NCBI RefSeq assembly: GCF_014534745.1
Contig: NZ_JACVVP010000006.1
Coordinates: 1 to 64,000, forward strand
Direction of reading: 5' to 3'
DNA from: Flammeovirga sp. EKP202
Lineage (GTDB): Bacteria > Bacteroidota > Bacteroidia > Cytophagales > Flammeovirgaceae
DNA length: 64,000 bases
The translations under genes and the position numbers were made by a program. The notes under the pieces were generated by a model. It saw only the letters and a list, made by a program, of their open reading frames with translations, was not told the origin of the DNA and did no database searches. Shown piece after piece: positions 43,917 to 53,177 of this stretch (its first letter is position 1; every line of letters starts with the position of its first letter).

Positions 43917-44852
43917 ATGAAACAACTAATTACTTACTTCAAAGATTTTCATCAAAACCTTTACGGTCCAGTTACTTTCCTGTTAATTGGTCTTTGGGCT
44001 GCCTTTCTAATTGGTGTGAACTATTATTTTGACATTGAGGATGGTTACATTGATCACATCAACTCTTTACCACTTAAAGGAGTGGCATTTTTCCTGTATC
44101 ATTTGGTCGGCTATCTGGGTGTATTAGTTATTATTCATTGGAGTACGGACAGGAAAGTCCTGACGCAAAACAAAGATTTTTGGATCAAGCTCACTTTCGT
44201 TTTTATCGTTTTAGCGGCTGCGAGAAGTTTCTTTTTTCATCACTATTTAGTCTCTGGCTTAGATGGCTATACGAAGGTTTACTTTTTTAAGGTATTTTCG
44301 AAAGCGAGAAAAGTTATCATTTTTTTTACGGGAGCCATTTTTCTTTATTTCTTCTTTGATAAAAAAGAACTTTCTCACTTTTATGGCTTGTCTTTGAAAG
44401 CTAAAAACCTTCGCCCCTATTTTATTCTATTGGCTCTCATTGCTCCATTTATTATAGGAGCTTCTTTTACACCTTCCTTTCAAAAATTTTATCCCTTTGT
44501 AAAGTATGCTTACCCTGAGGTAATGGCAAAACTGTATCATTTCCCAAAAGCGCTTTTTATTGTATTTTATGAAATGGTCTACGCTTTAGAGTTTTTTGGC
44601 GTAGAATTATTTTTTAGGGGTGTTTTAATTTTTGGATTGACAAAATTCATTGGTAAAGATGTGGTCGTTCCTATGGCCATTACCTATGCAGTTTTTCATT
44701 TTGGAAAACCTATGGGCGAAGCAATCAGTTCTATATTTGGTGGGTATATTTTAGGAGTAATTGCCTATTATTCGAAAAGTCTTTGGGGAGGAATTATCAT
44801 CCATATTGGTATTGCTCTTTTAATGGAGTTTTTTGCTTATATCCAATTATAA
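43917..44852 (+). CDS. CPBP-family intramembrane protease-like protein
   Basis: The 311-residue product has about eight membrane spans. The CPBP region is FFGVELFFRGVLIFG, then ITYAVFHFGKP and SIFGGYILGVIAYYSKSLWGGIIIHIG. The usual EExxxR motif is VELFFR here, with the first Glu replaced by Val, and the FxxxH motif and final His are retained. Activity is therefore uncertain. These proteins are linked to prenyl-protein processing or to bacteriocin self-immunity, but nothing nearby points to either. Confidence 0.85.
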   Translation: MKQLITYFKDFHQNLYGPVTFLLIGLWAAFLIGVNYYFDIEDGYIDHINSLPLKGVAFFLYHLVGYLGVLVIIHWSTDRKVLTQNKDFWIKLTFVFIVLAAARSFFFHHYLVSGLDGYTKVYFFKVFSKARKVIIFFTGAIFLYFFFDKKELSHFYGLSLKAKNLRPYFILLALIAPFIIGASFTPSFQKFYPFVKYAYPEVMAKLYHFPKALFIVFYEMVYALEFFGVELFFRGVLIFGLTKFIGKDVVVPMAITYAVFHFGKPMGEAISSIFGGYILGVIAYYSKSLWGGIIIHIGIALLMEFFAYIQL

Positions 44853-44881
44853 AAAATTACCCATGCCTAAGACATGGGTAA
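44851..44881 (-). terminator. Terminator between convergent genes
   Basis: TTACCCATG (44857-44865) pairs with CATGGGTAA (44873-44881). The minus strand continues TTTTTT, and the hairpin overlaps the end of the CPBP gene region. Confidence 0.75.
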
Positions 44882-44917
44882 ATCTTTGTATCTGAATTGC
44901 TATGAATTCCAATGTTG

Positions 44918-45295
44918 TTAATCGTTTGAGACAACTTGTACTCGGATAATTTCGTCATCGATTTCTACTGTGAATCGTGTAAACTCCAATGACAGCTCTT
45001 CACAAACGGTTTCTTCCAACTCGGATTTATTTTCCATAGTCACTTCATAACCTCTGTCAATTTCTCTTTTTATTGAAGCAGAACCTACCTTGTTCTCCCA
45101 ATATTCAATGACAGAAGCAATATAAGCTAGATTAGGTATATCAGACATTTGCTCGAAGATTTCTTCTTCCTCATCATCTGTTTCTGCTTCTGCTAGATCC
45201 ATTAATAAGTCATAGTGATCTTCATGCAATAAAAACTCATGATTTACCACTTGATCGTTGCTGTTTAGATTTCTTAGTTTTTCTAAAGTTGACAT
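44918..45295 (-). CDS. Acidic small protein of unknown function
   Basis: The 125-residue product is strongly acidic in the centre (AEAETDDEEEEIFEQM) and has no signal or membrane segment. ATG at 45295 is the only good start. It has a terminator on its 3' side. I recognise no family. Confidence 0.65.
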   Translation of the reverse strand: MSTLEKLRNLNSNDQVVNHEFLLHEDHYDLLMDLAEAETDDEEEEIFEQMSDIPNLAYIASVIEYWENKVGSASIKREIDRGYEVTMENKSELEETVCEELSLEFTRFTVEIDDEIIRVQVVSND

Positions 45296-45385
45296 ATCTT
45301 AATCAGTTTGTTCGCAAGCCAATTTAATAAAAAAAAATTGAGATCGCTTTAACCTAATATTAACTGCCTTTTTTTATCCAATAAA

Positions 45386-45411
45386 ACTACCATCCAATTA
45401 AGAATGGTAGT
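45386..45411 (-). terminator. Terminator of the AraC-VOC operon
   Basis: ACTACCAT (45386-45393) pairs with ATGGTAGT (45404-45411), followed on the minus strand by a moderate T-run (TTTT). Confidence 0.65.
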
Positions 45412-45439
45412 CCAAAAACAACTTCAATCTTGAGTAAAT

Positions 45440-46210
45440 TCATATCATTCTAAAGTTATAGTTGATTATCTGGCTCTTCTGATCTGCTTTTTCAATTACC
45501 TTTTTGAAGGACGAAGGAGTGTTTCCAACAAAGAACTTAAACTCTCTTATAAAATGAGCTTGATCGAAATATCCTGAAGATAAACCTATGGCTGTCAATT
45601 GATCTTCTTTATCAATGATACTACATAATGCTTTTCTAAACTTTATCAAACGTTCAAACTTCTTGGGAGAAATACCGATCTGATTTGAAAATAATCGATG
45701 GAGTGAAGTGTAATTCGTTGCATTAGATTCACAAAAATCCTCAATGGTTTTTATAGGGTCATCTCCTCTAAAATTCCAGTAAAAATCTTTGACTATAGAA
45801 GGGGATTTATCCTCCATATATTGTTTAGAGAGCTGAATGATAACCTCTTGTTCTAGTGGAGAGTTTTGTTTAGTGAAAGAAAAATCATAATCAACCACTT
45901 TATTAATTATGGCTTTAGAACCCATAGTAAAAAAAGATTGTAAAGCATAGGGATAAAATCTCACACCTAATAATTTAACGCCTTTAGGGTAAAATTGAAC
46001 AGATGTAGACAAGCTTAACCCTTCAAGATGTGGGGTATTTTTCGGAGAGTTGTTATAATAATACCCTACCTCTGATAAAGGTATAATCAGATTGATATAC
46101 TGACTTGGAGGGGAGTAGATTTCAACATCATCAGTACTATTTTCCAATACCCAGACTCTTTCTATTAAATCTGAGTATTGAAAAGGTGTATATGATTTTA
46201 AATCAATCAA
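45440..46210 (-). CDS. AraC-family transcriptional regulator
   Basis: The 256-residue product has an N-terminal DUF6597-like sensor region (residues about 1-150, including YINLIIPLSEVGYYY and VRFYPYALQSFF) and a C-terminal AraC DNA-binding domain (about 160-250) with TSLHRLFSNQIGISPKKFERLIKFRKAL and GYFDQAHFIREFKFFVGNTPSSFKK. It is 11 bp downstream of the VOC gene and probably co-transcribed with it. Confidence 0.9.
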   Translation of the reverse strand: MIDLKSYTPFQYSDLIERVWVLENSTDDVEIYSPPSQYINLIIPLSEVGYYYNNSPKNTPHLEGLSLSTSVQFYPKGVKLLGVRFYPYALQSFFTMGSKAIINKVVDYDFSFTKQNSPLEQEVIIQLSKQYMEDKSPSIVKDFYWNFRGDDPIKTIEDFCESNATNYTSLHRLFSNQIGISPKKFERLIKFRKALCSIIDKEDQLTAIGLSSGYFDQAHFIREFKFFVGNTPSSFKKVIEKADQKSQIINYNFRMI

Positions 46211-46221
46211 AACTGTTTTTT

Positions 46222-46608
46222 TTAAGCCATAAGTTCTATCCTATTTCCATCCGGATCCAAAAGTACACTTTCATAATATCCATCACCGGTGAGACGTGGT
46301 TCTCCTACAATAACGATTCCTTCTTTTTGAAAAGATGCTGTCATCTGATCTACTTTTTCTTTACTTCCGACATCAAAAGCAAAATGCGTTAAGCCTATTC
46401 TTTCTTGCATTTCGGTGGGTAAATCAAGTTGATTGGATTGCATTATCTCAAATCGAGTACTTTCCCCATCCATTGAAAGAAAATATGAAGAAAAACCTTT
46501 CTTTGAATTAATGTACTTTTCATTGGCCTTCATTCCAAAGTATTTGACATAAAAGATTTTTAATCTTTCTAAGTCCTCAGTCCAAATGGCAATATGTTCT
46601 AATCTCAT
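46222..46608 (-). CDS. VOC-family (glyoxalase-like) protein
   Basis: The 128-residue product has two beta-alpha-beta-beta-beta modules: LEHIAIWTEDLERLKIFYVKYFGM at the start and RIGLTHFAFDVGS then GYYESVLLDPDGNRIELMA at the end. His5, Glu54 and Glu125 are candidate metal ligands. The family includes lactoylglutathione lyase and dioxygenases; exact function is not clear. First gene of a small operon with an AraC regulator. Confidence 0.85.
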   Translation of the reverse strand: MRLEHIAIWTEDLERLKIFYVKYFGMKANEKYINSKKGFSSYFLSMDGESTRFEIMQSNQLDLPTEMQERIGLTHFAFDVGSKEKVDQMTASFQKEGIVIVGEPRLTGDGYYESVLLDPDGNRIELMA

Positions 46609-46684
46609 CTTACTTCTATTAAATGATTAATGTAACAAAAGTAAGTCAATGAAAATGGGTGAAATTGTATATTTTAAACAGTTT

Positions 46685-46714
46685 AAAAAAAGCCAACCCA
46701 TTGCTGAGTTGGCT
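46685..46714 (-). terminator. Intrinsic terminator of the phosphatase-helicase gene
   Basis: AGCCAAC (46691-46697) pairs with GTTGGCT (46708-46714). On the minus strand TTTTTTT follows. It lies 6 bp after the gene end. Confidence 0.85.
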
Positions 46715-46719
46715 GTTCC

Positions 46720-48780
46720 TTATTTTTTCTTTTTTCCGGAGCCTATGTAAGCACTGACCTTACCACTTGCTCTTTGTTTGTCGATAGATGCTTTATTTTT
46801 CAATCTTCGCTTCTTATCTACTTTATCTTTGTTCTTTTTCTTCTCATGGAAAGCCCCCTGGAAAGTTGGATCTTCTTTTCTTTTTTGAATATCAATTTCC
46901 ATCGCCATTTCTTTCGCTTCGTCTTTTGGTGTTTCAGCAATTTCAATATCCAAAGGAAGATCTAATTCTGGAATATCTTTCTTGATCAGTTTTTCAATTT
47001 TCTTCAAGTGATATTTCTCCGCTTGATTACAGAATGTTAAAGCTATACCTTCATTGTTCGCTCTACCCGTTCTACCTACTCTGTGTACATAATCCTCATA
47101 CATCACTGGTACATCAAAATTGATCACGTGAGATACCATACTTACATCTAGACCACGTGCGGCAACGTCAGTTGCTACCAAAATACGTACATTTCCTTCT
47201 TTAAAGGCTTCAATACTATTAATTCTAGCATTTTGGCCTTTATTGGCGTGAATTACTTTTATTTCACCTTCAACTTTACGCTCCAAATACTTGAAAATGC
47301 CATTCGCATGGTCTTTCTTTTTCACAAACACAATGATTCTTGAAAGTTCATCATCCTCATTCAAAAGATATTCCAATAAATTCAGTTTCGTTCTGAAGTT
47401 AGGTACGTTATAAACATACTGATCTACCATTTCTGCAGTAGTTGCTTGTGGTGTAATTTCCACTCTTGTAGGGAATTCTAAGAACTCCTCACTCAAACGT
47501 ACTACAATATCAGGCATTGTGGCAGAGAACAATAAGTTTTGACGTTTACGAGGAATGATTTCCAACATCTGACGGATCTGAGGCATAAATCCCATATCCA
47601 TAATACGGTCCGCTTCATCCAAGACCATATATTTGATTTGTTTTGTTTTTAATTTTCCTCTTGAATAGATGTCCATGACTCTCCCCGGAGTACCAATTAA
47701 AATATCAATTCCTTTTTCAACTTCTTCAATTTGTGTCTTTGGTCCAATACCACCATAAACCACGGCATGACGAAGTCCTGTATATTTACCAAGCTTCTCC
47801 ACTTCTTTCCCTACTTGAATAGATAGTTCACGAGTAGGCACCAAAATCAAGACTCTAGGGTCATTACCTTGAGCATATTTTGCTTTGAATAATAAAGGCA
47901 ACAAGTAAGCAGCAGTTTTACCAGTACCTGTTTGAGCAATACCAAAAAGGTCATGACCTGCCAATACTAAAGGAATCGCTTTATCTTGGATAGGTGTAGG
48001 CGTTGTATAGCCTTGATCATCACAAGCGTTATAAAGTTGTTTGTTTAACTTGAACTTACGAAACCCTAGTTCTTCATTTCCAATGTTTTTTTTTTCACCC
48101 GTTTGTAATTCCAAACCGGGTTTCTGAGGTAAGTGAGTCAACTCTGGATCTCCACCCAAGTGATCCACATTATTGAACTCTATCAGCTTAAACTCACCAG
48201 TATATTCGTTGTATTCAAGAGTAGTTACCCCTGTATTCTTAGGAGCATAATTTTTCATTTGGTCGAAGTCCATGTCTAAAAGCAGACATAAGAAAACACG
48301 AATGGAACGGCTATGCATACAGATCATTACATTACGTTCATTTTCTTTTTTCATGATCTTCTCCAACCCTTCAGCTTCTCTCCTTAAGACATCAATTAGT
48401 GCCTCTCCATTTTTTGGAAAACAATCAAAGTTTCCTTTCTCCCACTCATCAGAAATATCCTGTACGGTCATGCCATCGATCACATGATCATCAATAGAAT
48501 TTCCTTCGAAATCACCGTAATTCATTTCATCAAACTCCGGCATGATTTCATATTCTAAGCCCGCATCCATAAAGCCTTTTGCAGTCTGATGCGTTCTTTT
48601 TAATGAAGTCACATACAGCTTGTCAAAAGGAAAATCCTTGTAAGCATCATATAAAAGTGCTGCTTGCTTTTGACCGTTCTCATTGAGATCAGCGTTAATT
48701 TTTCTCCCTTGTACAATTCTTTTTGTATTGTAAGCCGTTTGACCGTGTCTGACTAAATAAATTCTTTTTGAATCACTCAT
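46720..48780 (-). CDS. Histidine phosphatase fused to a DEAD-box RNA helicase
   Basis: The 686-residue product has two complete enzyme domains in one frame. Residues 1-200 are a phosphoglycerate mutase-like histidine phosphatase: RHGQTAYN (Arg11, His12), LKRTHQTA (Arg62), Glu85 and MHSRSIRVFL (His156). Residues about 238-620 are an RhlE-like DEAD-box helicase: Q motif YTTPTPIQ, AQTGTGKT (282-289), PTREL, VLDEADRIMDMGF, SAT, VATDVAARGLD and HRVGRTGR. The end is a basic, low-complexity RNA-binding tail. Neither frame shows a frameshift, so it is a genuine fusion. Confidence 0.94.
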   Translation of the reverse strand: MSDSKRIYLVRHGQTAYNTKRIVQGRKINADLNENGQKQAALLYDAYKDFPFDKLYVTSLKRTHQTAKGFMDAGLEYEIMPEFDEMNYGDFEGNSIDDHVIDGMTVQDISDEWEKGNFDCFPKNGEALIDVLRREAEGLEKIMKKENERNVMICMHSRSIRVFLCLLLDMDFDQMKNYAPKNTGVTTLEYNEYTGEFKLIEFNNVDHLGGDPELTHLPQKPGLELQTGEKKNIGNEELGFRKFKLNKQLYNACDDQGYTTPTPIQDKAIPLVLAGHDLFGIAQTGTGKTAAYLLPLLFKAKYAQGNDPRVLILVPTRELSIQVGKEVEKLGKYTGLRHAVVYGGIGPKTQIEEVEKGIDILIGTPGRVMDIYSRGKLKTKQIKYMVLDEADRIMDMGFMPQIRQMLEIIPRKRQNLLFSATMPDIVVRLSEEFLEFPTRVEITPQATTAEMVDQYVYNVPNFRTKLNLLEYLLNEDDELSRIIVFVKKKDHANGIFKYLERKVEGEIKVIHANKGQNARINSIEAFKEGNVRILVATDVAARGLDVSMVSHVINFDVPVMYEDYVHRVGRTGRANNEGIALTFCNQAEKYHLKKIEKLIKKDIPELDLPLDIEIAETPKDEAKEMAMEIDIQKRKEDPTFQGAFHEKKKNKDKVDKKRRLKNKASIDKQRASGKVSAYIGSGKKKK

Positions 48781-48917
48781 TATGATGTATTAATGTTTTC
48801 AAGTGCAAAGTTAAAGGGATAATCAAAAAACAAATAGATTTATTATTAAAAATAAATGAATAAAATGTAATTATTAACGAAATACAGATTTGGAATGGAA
48901 TAGTGATTCTTTACTAA

Positions 48918-50942
48918 ATGTTGTATAATTGTATTACTATGACATTAAATCAACGAAATTTCATATCATTTCCTTTAACAATTGTCTTTGTTTGGGTATT
49001 TTCTCTTTGTTCTAATGCTCAAACAATTTTTTGGGCCGATACGGTCTTTCACTATTCTACACAATACAGTGACGTTGCATTTGGCGCTACACAGGCACTT
49101 GGAAAACCCAATGTCCCCAACAATATTCTAAAGAATCCTTTGGCTTGGCTTTCTGATGAAGATGAAAGTGCTGAGATTACCGTTGGTTTCAGTTTACCTA
49201 TTCCCAACGTCAATCAGATTATTATCGCTGAATCTTTCTATCACAATGCTATTCAAGAAGTTACCATCATTGATGCGAATAACATAGAGTCAATCGTTTA
49301 CGATCAAGTGCCTTCTTATGTAAAAGATGGTGGAAGTATTTCTAGTTTATTTATTAAGAAAAACTCTGCTGGAATTAAAGCCATACGAATACGATTACAA
49401 GCAAAATCATCCATAAGACAATGCGGAATTGATGCAGTTGGGGTCTCTACTTCTTCAAAATCTATAGCTATTTTACCAGAAGTAAGTCAACTTATTGCTC
49501 CTACTGTCATGACGTATCAGTTGAACAATACCCTAAATACAGATTATGATGAGTTTACACCAACTCTAGATATAAAAGGACAAAAATTACTGTTTACAAG
49601 AAACATTAATGGTAAACCTCTCCTTTTTGAAGCATCATTAGACAGTCAAAATGTATGGAATGCACAACCTGTTCAAATAGATTCTTCCACCAATGTTTTA
49701 CAACAATACATTACTGCGATAAGCCCTGATGGAATTACAGCACTTTCAGTCATCGATGGTAGTGGTTCTGAATTTCACCTTTCAACCTTGGAACTTTCCG
49801 ATTCTACTTGGATAGAACAAGAGCAAATCATCATTCCAAATTTCCAACTACTAAAGCAAAAGTCTGATTTCTTTCTGTCTAATAGTAGAAAAGTTATGTT
49901 GATGTCTCTTACGGATCATCGTTCTGAAAATGAAAGTAATATTTATGTGAGTTTTAAAGATAAAGATGGCAGGTGGTCGGCTCCTCAAAACCTAGGAAAT
50001 ACCATTAATACGCTTGGAAAAGAGACTTCACCTTTCCTCTCCAGCGATGAAAAAACATTATATTTTGCTTCTACCGGTCATGGTGGTTTTGGAGGAAGTG
50101 ACCTTTTTGCAGTAAGAAGGATAGATGACACATGGACAAACTGGTCTTCACCTGAAAATCTAGGGTCCTTGATCAATACAAAAAGTGATGAAACAGACCT
50201 TTGCGTACCCATTACTGGTGATATAGGCTTTTTTTCCAGAAGAAATACAAAGGGTAATTTTGATATCTATAGTGTAAAACTACCCATTTTGTTACCTCCT
50301 GAGCCAGTAGCAGTGATCTCTGGAAAAGTAGTGAACAAAGACAATCAATCTCCTCTGAATGCTAAAATAGTTTACACTGATCTTGAAACGCAACAAGAAG
50401 TGGGGACCGTTTATTCTAATGGAACTACTGGTACTTATTATATTACTTTGCCTTTAGGTAAATCATATTCATTCTTGGCTCAATCAAAAGGCTTTCTATC
50501 TCAAAGTGAACATATTGACTTAGGAGAACAAAAAAAACAAGTACATGCCATTCAAAACCTTTTGCTTGTTCCCTTAGAAGAAACTGCAACACTTGTTTTG
50601 AAAAATATTTTTTACAAGACCAACAGCAGCTATTTAGAAAAAACATCTCATGATGAATTGGATCGTATTGTCGAACTTTTAAAGTCGGAATCGACTATTG
50701 AGGAAGTAACGATAACAGGCTATACAGATGACCAAGGGAAAGAAAGTTATAATCAGTGGTTGAGTGAGAAAAGAGCTCAAACTGTTAAAAATTATCTCGT
50801 TAAAAAGGGAATAGCGGCCACTAGACTTATTGTGGAAGGAAAAGGGGAAAGTGAACCTGTTGACAGTAATGAAACAGAAGAAGGGAGAAAACAGAACCGA
50901 CGAGTTGAGTTTAAAATTACAACTTTAGGTGAAGTGTACTAA
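48918..50942 (+). CDS. OmpA-family protein with PD40 repeats
   Basis: The 674-residue product has a signal peptide (start at 48918, or at 48939, where the hydrophobic stretch is better placed; cleavage near SNAQ). Residues about 35-190 resemble a jelly-roll/discoidin-type domain, 200-460 contain PD40-type propeller repeats (SSDEKTLYFASTGHGGFGGSDL), and 470-545 a carboxypeptidase-regulatory-like domain (ISGKVVNKDNQSPLNAKI). The C-terminal OmpA domain (GYTDDQG, EKRAQTVKNYL, NRRVEF) binds peptidoglycan. The architecture resembles PorE of the type IX secretion system without its TPR part. Confidence 0.88.
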   Translation: MLYNCITMTLNQRNFISFPLTIVFVWVFSLCSNAQTIFWADTVFHYSTQYSDVAFGATQALGKPNVPNNILKNPLAWLSDEDESAEITVGFSLPIPNVNQIIIAESFYHNAIQEVTIIDANNIESIVYDQVPSYVKDGGSISSLFIKKNSAGIKAIRIRLQAKSSIRQCGIDAVGVSTSSKSIAILPEVSQLIAPTVMTYQLNNTLNTDYDEFTPTLDIKGQKLLFTRNINGKPLLFEASLDSQNVWNAQPVQIDSSTNVLQQYITAISPDGITALSVIDGSGSEFHLSTLELSDSTWIEQEQIIIPNFQLLKQKSDFFLSNSRKVMLMSLTDHRSENESNIYVSFKDKDGRWSAPQNLGNTINTLGKETSPFLSSDEKTLYFASTGHGGFGGSDLFAVRRIDDTWTNWSSPENLGSLINTKSDETDLCVPITGDIGFFSRRNTKGNFDIYSVKLPILLPPEPVAVISGKVVNKDNQSPLNAKIVYTDLETQQEVGTVYSNGTTGTYYITLPLGKSYSFLAQSKGFLSQSEHIDLGEQKKQVHAIQNLLLVPLEETATLVLKNIFYKTNSSYLEKTSHDELDRIVELLKSESTIEEVTITGYTDDQGKESYNQWLSEKRAQTVKNYLVKKGIAATRLIVEGKGESEPVDSNETEEGRKQNRRVEFKITTLGEVY

Positions 50943-50999
50943 AAAAGTTGTACTGTCACGCCTAATTCAAAGAATATTAACAGTTCAATACAACTTTTT
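50942..50999. terminator. Bidirectional terminator
   Basis: AAAAAGTTGTA (50942-50952) pairs with TACAACTTTTT (50989-50999), loop 36 nt, between the convergent OmpA and PepSY genes. Confidence 0.65.
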
Positions 51000-51011
51000 A
51001 TTATATATTTC

Positions 51012-51530
51012 CTATTCAAAAAATAGAACAAACAGTGTCAATACAATTCCTCCGATTGTAAAATACATCCCTTTTTTGAAAATTTTTGTTTTTGGAGCGA
51101 ACATCCAAAAAGTCGATAACACAAAAAAGAAAAGTGACACGCCGAAGAAGATATTAAGGAAGAACAATGGATCACCTGAAGTTGCTTTGTGCATATGATT
51201 CATTTTTTCGATCATATAAGGTTGTTTCTTCAATGTGTATTTAGCTTCACCTGTTTTCACATTATAAGTACCTTGTTTATAATGGTACAAATCCCCTTCT
51301 ACTTTGCTTACTTTTAACCTTCTTACACCAATTGCCTTTCCGATCTTGTCTTTTTCAAGTCCAGCATCTACAGTTTTTTCAAAATAGTAATCCCTTTTCA
51401 AAAAGTCAGTATCCCTAAAAATTAGAATAATTCCACTGAATGAATAGACTGCCATAATACCCGCTAAAAAAAATCCGAGATAACGGTGGATGATTCTCAT
51501 CCAATAAGCGGTAGTATTTTTCTTTGCCAT
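51012..51530 (-). CDS. PepSY-associated membrane protein
   Basis: The 172-residue product has an N-terminal span after AYWMRIIHRYLGFFLAGIMAVYSFSG, a soluble loop with the PepSY-like GEAKYTLKKQPYMIEKMNHMHKA, and two C-terminal spans (LFFLNIFFGVSLFFFVLSTFW and FTIGGIVLTLFVLFF). The RxxHRYLG…H pattern is typical of PepSY-TM proteins, which often act in iron or siderophore reduction. No TonB receptor is next to it. Confidence 0.85.
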   Translation of the reverse strand: MAKKNTTAYWMRIIHRYLGFFLAGIMAVYSFSGIILIFRDTDFLKRDYYFEKTVDAGLEKDKIGKAIGVRRLKVSKVEGDLYHYKQGTYNVKTGEAKYTLKKQPYMIEKMNHMHKATSGDPLFFLNIFFGVSLFFFVLSTFWMFAPKTKIFKKGMYFTIGGIVLTLFVLFFE

Positions 51531-52068
51531 GCTTAGTTTAAATTAGATTTAGTCTAAATAATTTCATGCAATTATACAAAATAATCAATTCTGAAAAAAG
51601 AATAATCTATTACATGCATTTTACCTATGGAATTTCAACTATGAAAACTACTATTTAATATCATTTTTTTATATAAGTACTAAGTCAAAAATAAATGATA
51701 ACTAATTCTTATTTATTTTTTGGGAGTACAACGCTAAAAAACGTATGAATAGTGGTTCTATTTAGCGTTTTTTAAAGGAAGTAATCGCAAAATAATAAAT
51801 AGAATTAGTGGTATATAATTTTGTCTTAGTACTTATAACAAATCGAACTTGTTATAACTGTTAGATGAAATGTAACTTTAAATTTGTTACGTATTCAATA
51901 ATATTACACTGTTATTTTGGTATAGTACTAAAGTAATTATGCCTATACATCACAACTAGATTAGAAATTAAATGATTTATTCTTATTAACAGTATTTATT
52001 GATCATTCGTTCGATTTGTAACGTATACACAACCATAATCATTAATACAGATAACTCACTTAATTGAT
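51531..52068. other. 540-bp intergenic region holding MITE copy C
   Basis: The region is divergent between the PepSY and RND operons. Its main content is the repeat at 51672-51837. The remaining 230 bp upstream of the RND operon show no hairpin or promoter I can support. Confidence 0.6.
51672..51837 (-). repeat. 166-bp MITE-like element, copy C
   Basis: It is the reverse complement of copy A with the same length. It begins TATAAGTACTAAGTCAAAAA and ends TTTTGTCTTAGTACTTATA. Internal segments such as GAGTACAACGCTAAAAAACG and GGAAGTAATCGCAAAA are shared with copy A. An internal AACGCTAAA/TTTAGCGTT inverted repeat is preserved here but altered in copy A. No coding capacity. Confidence 0.8.
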
Positions 52069-53157
52069 ATGAAAAAAAATATTATACATTCACTTTCTTT
52101 TCTTTTTGTTTTCTCTCTTCTATTTTCTTGCAATGAACAAGAAGAAAATAAACAAGAAACAATCAGACCGGTAAAAGTAATTACTACGACAACTGCTGAT
52201 TTTCTTTCTAAGAAAACATTTAGTGCAACCACAAAAGAGACCAAAGAATCTAGTCTTTCATTTAGAGTTGGAGGTCCATTAATCAAGTTAAGTGCTGAAG
52301 AAGGACAGCATATTAAAAAAGGAAATTTAATTGCAGAAATTGATCCTAGGGATTTCAGAATAAACGTTCAAGCGAAGAAAGCTCGTTTTATTCAAGCGGA
52401 ATCTGAAAAGACAAGATATGAAGGTCTTTTGGAAAAAGGATCCATTCCTCAAAACGAATATGATCAGAAATTAGCGGCTTATTTAATTGCAAAATCGGAG
52501 TATGAAGATGCTGAAAACGCATTAAAAGATACGAAGCTTTATGCACCATTTGACGCTGTAGTTTCTAAAAAATTGGTTGAAAACTACCAAGAAGTAGCTG
52601 CTAAACAACCTATTGCGAGCTTATTGGACTTCTCAGCTATAGAAGTGAAATTTACAATCCCTGAAAGCTTTATCCGTTATTTTGACTATGTAACGAGCTT
52701 TAAAGTGAAATTAAATGCTTATCCAGATGTGGAATTTCATGCTACGCTAAAAGAAATTGGTGCTCGTTCTGAAGGTGCTACTGGTTTTCCAGTTTTCTTA
52801 TACCTTACCACTACAAAAGACATCATAGACAATACTCCAGTGGGTTCAGGTATGGCTTGTCAAGTGACAGTAGAAATGGACCAAAGAAACACCTCAAGAG
52901 GTGATGTCATCTTACTTCCAGTCTATTCAGTACTTCAAAAAGGGTCTGACAATAAACCTTCTGTAATGGTTTTTGATCCAGAACATAATGTAGTTAGCAA
53001 AAGAAATGTTCGATTGGGACAGTTGGTCAACAAAGACAAAATCCAAATTCTTGGAGGTCTTAAATCAGGTGAATTAGTAGTCGAATATGGTGCCAATCTA
53101 CTTCAAGATGGTCAAAAAGCGAGAGTACTTGACTTCAATCCAACTGCTTCTAAATAA
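52069..53157 (+). CDS. RND efflux periplasmic adaptor, lipoprotein
   Basis: The 362-residue product has a lipobox LLFSC (Cys21) and the HlyD/AcrA layout: FRVGGPLIKLSAEEGQHIKKGNLIAEIDPRDF (lipoyl half), a helical hairpin (AKKARFIQAESEKTRYEGLLEKGSIPQNEYDQ), the second lipoyl half (LYAPFDAVVSKKLVENYQEVAAKQPIASLLD) and a membrane-proximal beta domain. It links the inner-membrane pump to the outer-membrane channel encoded next. The ATG follows a 540-bp region. Confidence 0.93.
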   Translation: MKKNIIHSLSFLFVFSLLFSCNEQEENKQETIRPVKVITTTTADFLSKKTFSATTKETKESSLSFRVGGPLIKLSAEEGQHIKKGNLIAEIDPRDFRINVQAKKARFIQAESEKTRYEGLLEKGSIPQNEYDQKLAAYLIAKSEYEDAENALKDTKLYAPFDAVVSKKLVENYQEVAAKQPIASLLDFSAIEVKFTIPESFIRYFDYVTSFKVKLNAYPDVEFHATLKEIGARSEGATGFPVFLYLTTTKDIIDNTPVGSGMACQVTVEMDQRNTSRGDVILLPVYSVLQKGSDNKPSVMVFDPEHNVVSKRNVRLGQLVNKDKIQILGGLKSGELVVEYGANLLQDGQKARVLDFNPTASK

Positions 53158-53177
53158 CAATTTCAAAAAACATAGTC

